Origin: Ophiura sarsii
Lineage: Eukaryota; Echinodermata; Ophiuroidea; Amphilepidida; Ophiuridae
DNA: 64,000 bases
Direction: 5' to 3'
NCBI GenBank assembly: GCA_035610835.1
Contig: CM069452.1
Span: 26,772,143-26,836,142 of the forward strand
Shown here: positions 59,341 through 64,000 of the stretch, piece after piece
How positions within the stretch are numbered: position 1 is the stretch's first letter
How the letters are laid out: each line of letters opens with the position of its first letter
Translations under genes and position numbers: made by a program
Notes under the pieces: generated by a model
What the model saw: only the letters and a program-made list of their open reading frames with translations
What the model was told of the DNA's origin: nothing
The model's database searches: none

Positions 59341-61649
59341 GAAAAGGTGTTTTTTAAGTAAGCTAATTTTTATTATTTTTCTTTATAATTTTGATGAATG
59401 AAATGATGGATAATTTTCAAAACAAATGTTTAGAGACATTTCGAAAATCAAACTATCCATTATAACAACACATTGCTAACAATGTGACAGTCATCGAATC
59501 TGGTTCCGCTTGGATCCTTAAGTACCAACCACAAACCATGTCTACCGAAACCGCTCAACCGCTGGTGCCCTTATTGTGGCTGAGGGTTGGTTTCTCTATC
59601 TTCAACAAAACCGTTTCATTGTATGACTCCTCTGTCAAACAATTGAGGTATCTTGTTGGGAATCGCTGTTAGTGCTATATATGTCTACATGTATGTATTT
59701 CCTGTTGTGAAGAGGGTTTTGATTTTATGATGCCGGAGTACGCTATCTAATGTAGTTCTGTTGGATTGTTTCGTGTTCGGCCATTCAAACCTGACACCTT
59801 CAGAATGCTCAATCAATAAGTCCTTAGTGCTGTATGTCCTTGGGATAGACGACATATTGTCACATACTGTTATATCATATTTCTGCAACAAAAATTGATC
59901 TGTACGATTGTCTGGTCACATGATCGTCGTGAAATCACGTGGCCATCAGTGTTTGTGTATAAATACGAGCTCTTCCTGTCAATTGTGGCCAAAGCGGACC
60001 GAGTTATTATAGTGCCCGAACCATTTGGTGCTAGAAATTGCTCTCCTGCTTCCACACATTTCGTCCGTCTCTCCTCGTCCATATCTCCTCGTCCATCTCT
60101 TCTAAATACATTATTACCAGATCGGCCTATAAAGATGATAAACTTAAATGATGTGTTTTGTGCTTAATTCCGATTTCGATCAGTGTCAGAGACTGACGAA
60201 TATCCCGTCATGCCATCCATTAGTTGCCTTGACCATTGACGTTTGCTAACAGAGAGTAGAACAAACAATGTGACCGGAGTACTTCTTTCGCTTCATTTCT
60301 GTAACCACCCTCACCAATACAATGTTAGGAAACGAGCAAAATAGCTACGCGCTACGCAGAAGTTGCATCACGTACAAAGCTATCGAATCTTAAACCATCC
60401 ACCCTGATTAATTACCCAGCATAAACACTGTTAGTGATTAATGATAAAGAAAAAGGTGATGATGGCACGTTTGTATTCTACTCATTTACCACCGATCACC
60501 ATCAAAAATGATCACGTTGGTCATTTCATGATCTTTCTAAATCTTCACTATTTAGACAATAATATAACAAGGGAACAATCTTAACAAGCGTGAAGCTTGA
60601 AAGCGATAATTTTCATGATCTCCTATTGTGAACTAAAGTAGGATGCGGTGCAGATGTGACGTCATGACCATCGGAATTTTAGTAAAACAGAAACCGGGGG
60701 ATACTACGAGTACACACAATTGATACATACATTTTCAGGAGATAGCAAATTGACGATTGTGCATGTTGAGTGCAGGGATTTTTTCTCTGTATTTTTCTGT
60801 AGACTGGTGATGCATTTGAAGACATCTATTTTGCTGAAGGAACCGTAAATCGATAGAGACAGATTGAGTTTTATAACTGACATTTTAAAACTGCGTGCGT
60901 CATTTTCTAGCCGTTAATTACTTTAAACAGAGTTTAACATTTGGATTCGCATATCGTATTATAACCGTACATTTTGTATGCAGGAGCGTTATTTGAGAAC
61001 GGGGCAAGGTATGTTTACAGTGCTTAAACAATTAAACGCATTTTAAAGTACATTAGATTGTTGCCTTGAAATCTTAACGTGCATAAGGTGTCGACATAAA
61101 GAGCCATTTCCTATTTACTTATTGTTTATAGCAGCAGTCAAGCGTTACTGAAGGAGTCTTAAAGGGATCTATGTACACATTTTGAAACGGGGGCGCTGTC
61201 GTAGTCGTTTTCACATGTAAGTAATAGTATTGACTGTTATTTAATGATTACACAAGGACTATACGACATTGGTAATGGCGTTTCCAAGATGTGGAAGTCG
61301 GGGTCCTGCCAAGTGCCAATTGACCGTACCTTTAACGACTAATCAAATTCGCATTTAAGGCACGAACATACGTTATCTTTTTTCTAATTTGATATTAATA
61401 GTAATTTCGTAAATCTCGGAGGATAACTAATGATCCCGCCTCGGTAATATTTGCCAACAGACCGCTATTTGCCGAAGCTGGGGATGGGCGGGATGGGATC
61501 TGACTGCAATAAGGAGAGCCCGCCGAGGATAATCTGGTTTCGAGATCACCGCGGGCCTATAATTTGAACCATGGCCCGAAATGAAAGTAGTTAATATGTG
61601 CTTTATATACCAAATATAACCTTTGTTCCTTGATTGTAGAACTCACTTA
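59341..61649. other. Unassigned region with overlapping short frames
   Basis: Frames of 62-90 aa on both strands cluster between 59484 and 60167. None has a motif I recognise, and no splice structure is evident. The rest of the stretch is featureless. Confidence 0.35.
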
Positions 61650-61941
61650 GGGGCGATATCCAAACTCTACAGTGATTTTAAAGTATTTTTCTAGCGATTT
61701 TACAACGATATTCCAACGGTATTTCGTTCTATTGTTAAAAGCATCGGAAAAAGATCGGTGATTAACTAGAAACCTCTCTACTTATCTGGCGTTAACAATA
61801 GAACTATTGTAGTACTCTCGATGGCTGAATTAGTGAAGCAGACAGATCAAAGCGCAAGGAAGGTTGTGTTATATTCTTTAAGAAATACTATAATATAACT
61901 AAAAATGCTTTAAAATCACTGTAGAGTTTGGATATCGCCCC
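61650..61941. mobile_element. TTAA-type MITE, 292 bp
   Basis: GGGGCGATATCCAAACTCTA at 61650 is repeated inverted to 61941, with about 45-bp arms. The right flank is TTAA. The left is CTTA, a possible decayed TTAA. Confidence 0.75.
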
Positions 61942-62603
61942 TTAATTAGAGTTAAACCATATTCACTCAAAATTGTGAGTGGTTTTTTCCCCTTTCACCT
62001 TTAGAGTGTAGGCTTACACGGTGTTCAAAATAAATCTTTCGCCGTATTGTTACGTTCCGTCAATCGGGACACTCGACTATGGTGATTCAAACCGGGTCGC
62101 GAATTGCTTGACTCATAAAACGTGGGGAGTGACGAAAAAACCCGACTACATGCCCGGTCATAATTGTTTTTGACGCCGCGCAATTCTTCTTAAAGCCAGT
62201 ACAATATTACTTGACGCAGTTCAACACTACTTGACGTCATCCATTGATTAGCCATATAAATCAGATGCCATATCAGACATACATTTCTAAAACGGAATTT
62301 TCCGATTTGTCTCGTAGTTTTGACCAATTATCTATAAAGAGCAATGTGCCACTCGGTTTCTTGATCATGTTATGTCAAATGGCCGGTGTTTCCAGACTTG
62401 CAATTTTATACACAATATAGGTCAGTTCGCGTTTTGGTACAACAGTAGTCTGTTTGCAAGATGCCTCCCACCCCCTGGTCCATTGTTATTGATTGAGGAG
62501 AACCATGGTGTTGTTTAAAGGAGGACCCGTCCATAGACAATTTTAAAGAACCCGTCCATAGACAATTTTCTTTTTCAAACCTAGATAATAATTGTTCATT
62601 TCA

Positions 62604-63243
62604 TATCATATCGTCGGTCTCATTACATACAGATCTATTCGACGCAACACGCTTTTCGAGAAAATCGAGATTGAAAACCTTGTCGTCCGATTTGGCTTCA
62701 AACTTGCTTATTTCTTAACCAATATTCCTAGATAGGATATATACATGAAGAGGACCCTTAGTACTTTCTATTTAGGTTATTTTTGTGTGCTAATCTTTTG
62801 AATAACATTGATTAAAATGGTACCAAACTTATAGCTTTGTATGTGATTTTTTCTTCATTATTTACGATAATTTCTCGCATAGAGCGCATAGATCTCTATG
62901 GAATAGATCTGCATGTGAAACGCGTAGAATTTGCGATGTTCAAATAGCTCATGGAATAGATCTGTATGTGATTGTGTCGTCCACGTTATAGATCTGTATG
63001 TGATACACGTTTACGTATGGGCAAAAGTAGAATAGTATAGAATAGCGCTTTATGTGAAACGCTGAAATGTAAAAACAGCAAATACACCAAATTCAAGGAC
63101 TTATATCTCATTAATTAAACAGAATTGAGGTCTGTAACTTGGGTTATTGAAAGAGCACGATACAATATTACTAAAAACCGATTTCCTCAAAAATTCATAA
63201 TCTCTCGAATAGATCAGTATGTGATGAGACCGACGATATGATA
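62604..63243. mobile_element. Foldback element with internal AGATCTGTATGTGAT repeats
   Basis: The arm TATCATATCGTCGGTCTCAT at 62604 is repeated inverted to 63243. Between them ATAGATCTGTATGTGAT and variants (AGATCTGCATGTGAA, AGCGCTTTATGTGAA) recur several times. No coding sequence. Confidence 0.7.
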
Positions 63244-63325
63244 GGCCTATTCTAAAAAATATATTTCATTATTTTGTTAGCCTATAACTTGCTTATCAAA
63301 TAAAGATATGAGATCCTAGACTATT

Positions 63326-63738
63326 CTGCCCTACCATGACAAAAGGAAGTAATGGACACTTTTTTCAAAATGGGTTTTTCTATACTTAATGATAGAAATA
63401 ATATTGATACACAATTCTATCATAGCAGGAACCCTCAAAAATTCTTAATTAATGAGTAATTAGCATATCAAAAAGGAAGCATGTTCACTTTTTACTAAAT
63501 AAACCACGACAAAAGGAAGTAATGGACAACAGGAGATACAAGATACAAGGCAAATCATGTTTTTTTGTAAGAGCCTTGAAAAGTGATGAGTGATGTTCTG
63601 CTAATGTTATATCAGTTTAATGTCACATTTAATGTACATTTTTGAATATTTTGCAGATTTTTTTTACAAAAACATGTTTTGCTTCATAACTCTAAACCTT
63701 CCTGTTGTCCATTACTTCCTTTTGTCATGGTAGGGCAG
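63326..63738. mobile_element. MITE with CTGCCCTACCATGAC ends, 413 bp
   Basis: The ends CTGCCCTACCATGACAAAAG and its complement (about 32 bp) are flanked by TATT on both sides. An additional internal copy of GACAAAAGGAAGTAATGGAC lies near 63509. Confidence 0.8.
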
Positions 63739-64000
63739 TATTATACAAATGCATTGTTCTATCATAATTATATTACATTCGCTTATTATAATTTTAAACT
63801 ATTATTTCTGGTATTATTTTCTAAAATGCAATGATTGAATACATGTGCAATATGTAACACATCGTATCATATAGTCATCACGAACTTTTAATGTTTCAAA
63901 TGATATTTCAACTATAATTGTAGGATATTAATTCACACGAACACGTGCAGATGGGTCGATTTCAGTGAAAGAACTTCACAGGCCTCGTTAACTATTCCCG

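Noticed and set aside
59484..60167. Cluster of 62-90 aa frames on both strands
   Set aside because: The clustering is mildly suggestive of an exon, but there are no motifs, splice sites or homologous words I can name.
1..64000. CRISPR arrays, operons, phage or bacterial defence genes
   Set aside because: The sequence is animal nuclear DNA. The tandem repeats lack CRISPR repeat-spacer structure and no prokaryotic genes are present.

Overview
This 64 kb window is animal nuclear DNA: AT-rich, gene-poor and full of degraded and short transposable elements. There are no operons or other bacterial signals. Only two protein genes can be supported with confidence. Both are intronless class A peptide-type G-protein-coupled receptors: one on the minus strand (22670-23869) and one on the plus strand (42742-43941). 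They are close paralogues of exactly the same predicted length (399 aa), placed head to head about 19 kb apart. Their sequence sits among somatostatin, allatostatin-C and melanin-concentrating-hormone receptors. That family, together with the LINE types and the TTAGGG-type repeat, suggests a marine invertebrate deuterostome (hemichordate- or echinoderm-like). That placement is an inference, not a demonstrated assignment.

Layout. 1-5 kb: a motif-dense repeat built on TTGGGT/ACCCAA with an embedded tRNA-like sequence, then a LINE remnant with a YADD reverse-transcriptase motif (minus strand). 5-15 kb: old duplicated blocks, a TA-flanked palindromic element carrying nuclear-receptor-like sites, a second LINE C-terminal remnant (plus strand), a TA-flanked palindrome with an internal telomeric repeat, and a mariner-like inverted-repeat element. 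15-21 kb: nearly featureless. 21-24 kb: a 5'-truncated LINE with a clear 14-bp target-site duplication, then receptor 1. 24-42 kb: two adjacent 280-bp TTAA-flanked elements with tRNA-like cores, a diverged 450-490 bp tandem duplication with a conserved core, a 1000-bp mariner-type element, a TTAA element next to a 27-bp minisatellite, and long empty stretches. 42-48 kb: receptor 2 followed by two copies of one Tc1/mariner-type MITE. 49-54 kb: a 700-bp near-perfect palindrome flanked by TTAA and a 1028-bp TA-flanked element packed with CAACTG motifs. 58-59.4 kb: a tandem array of about 145-bp units interrupted by a reverse-transcriptase fragment. 61-64 kb: three further foldback elements.

The two receptors probably detect related neuropeptide ligands and signal through G proteins at the plasma membrane. 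They share the third intracellular loop, the palmitoylation-site position and a C-tail motif. I find no ligand gene in the window. I see no single new multi-gene system. The most notable content is the receptor pair and the set of foldback elements that carry telomeric, tRNA-like or transcription-factor-like motifs. All element boundaries, alignments and identity statements come from reading by eye.
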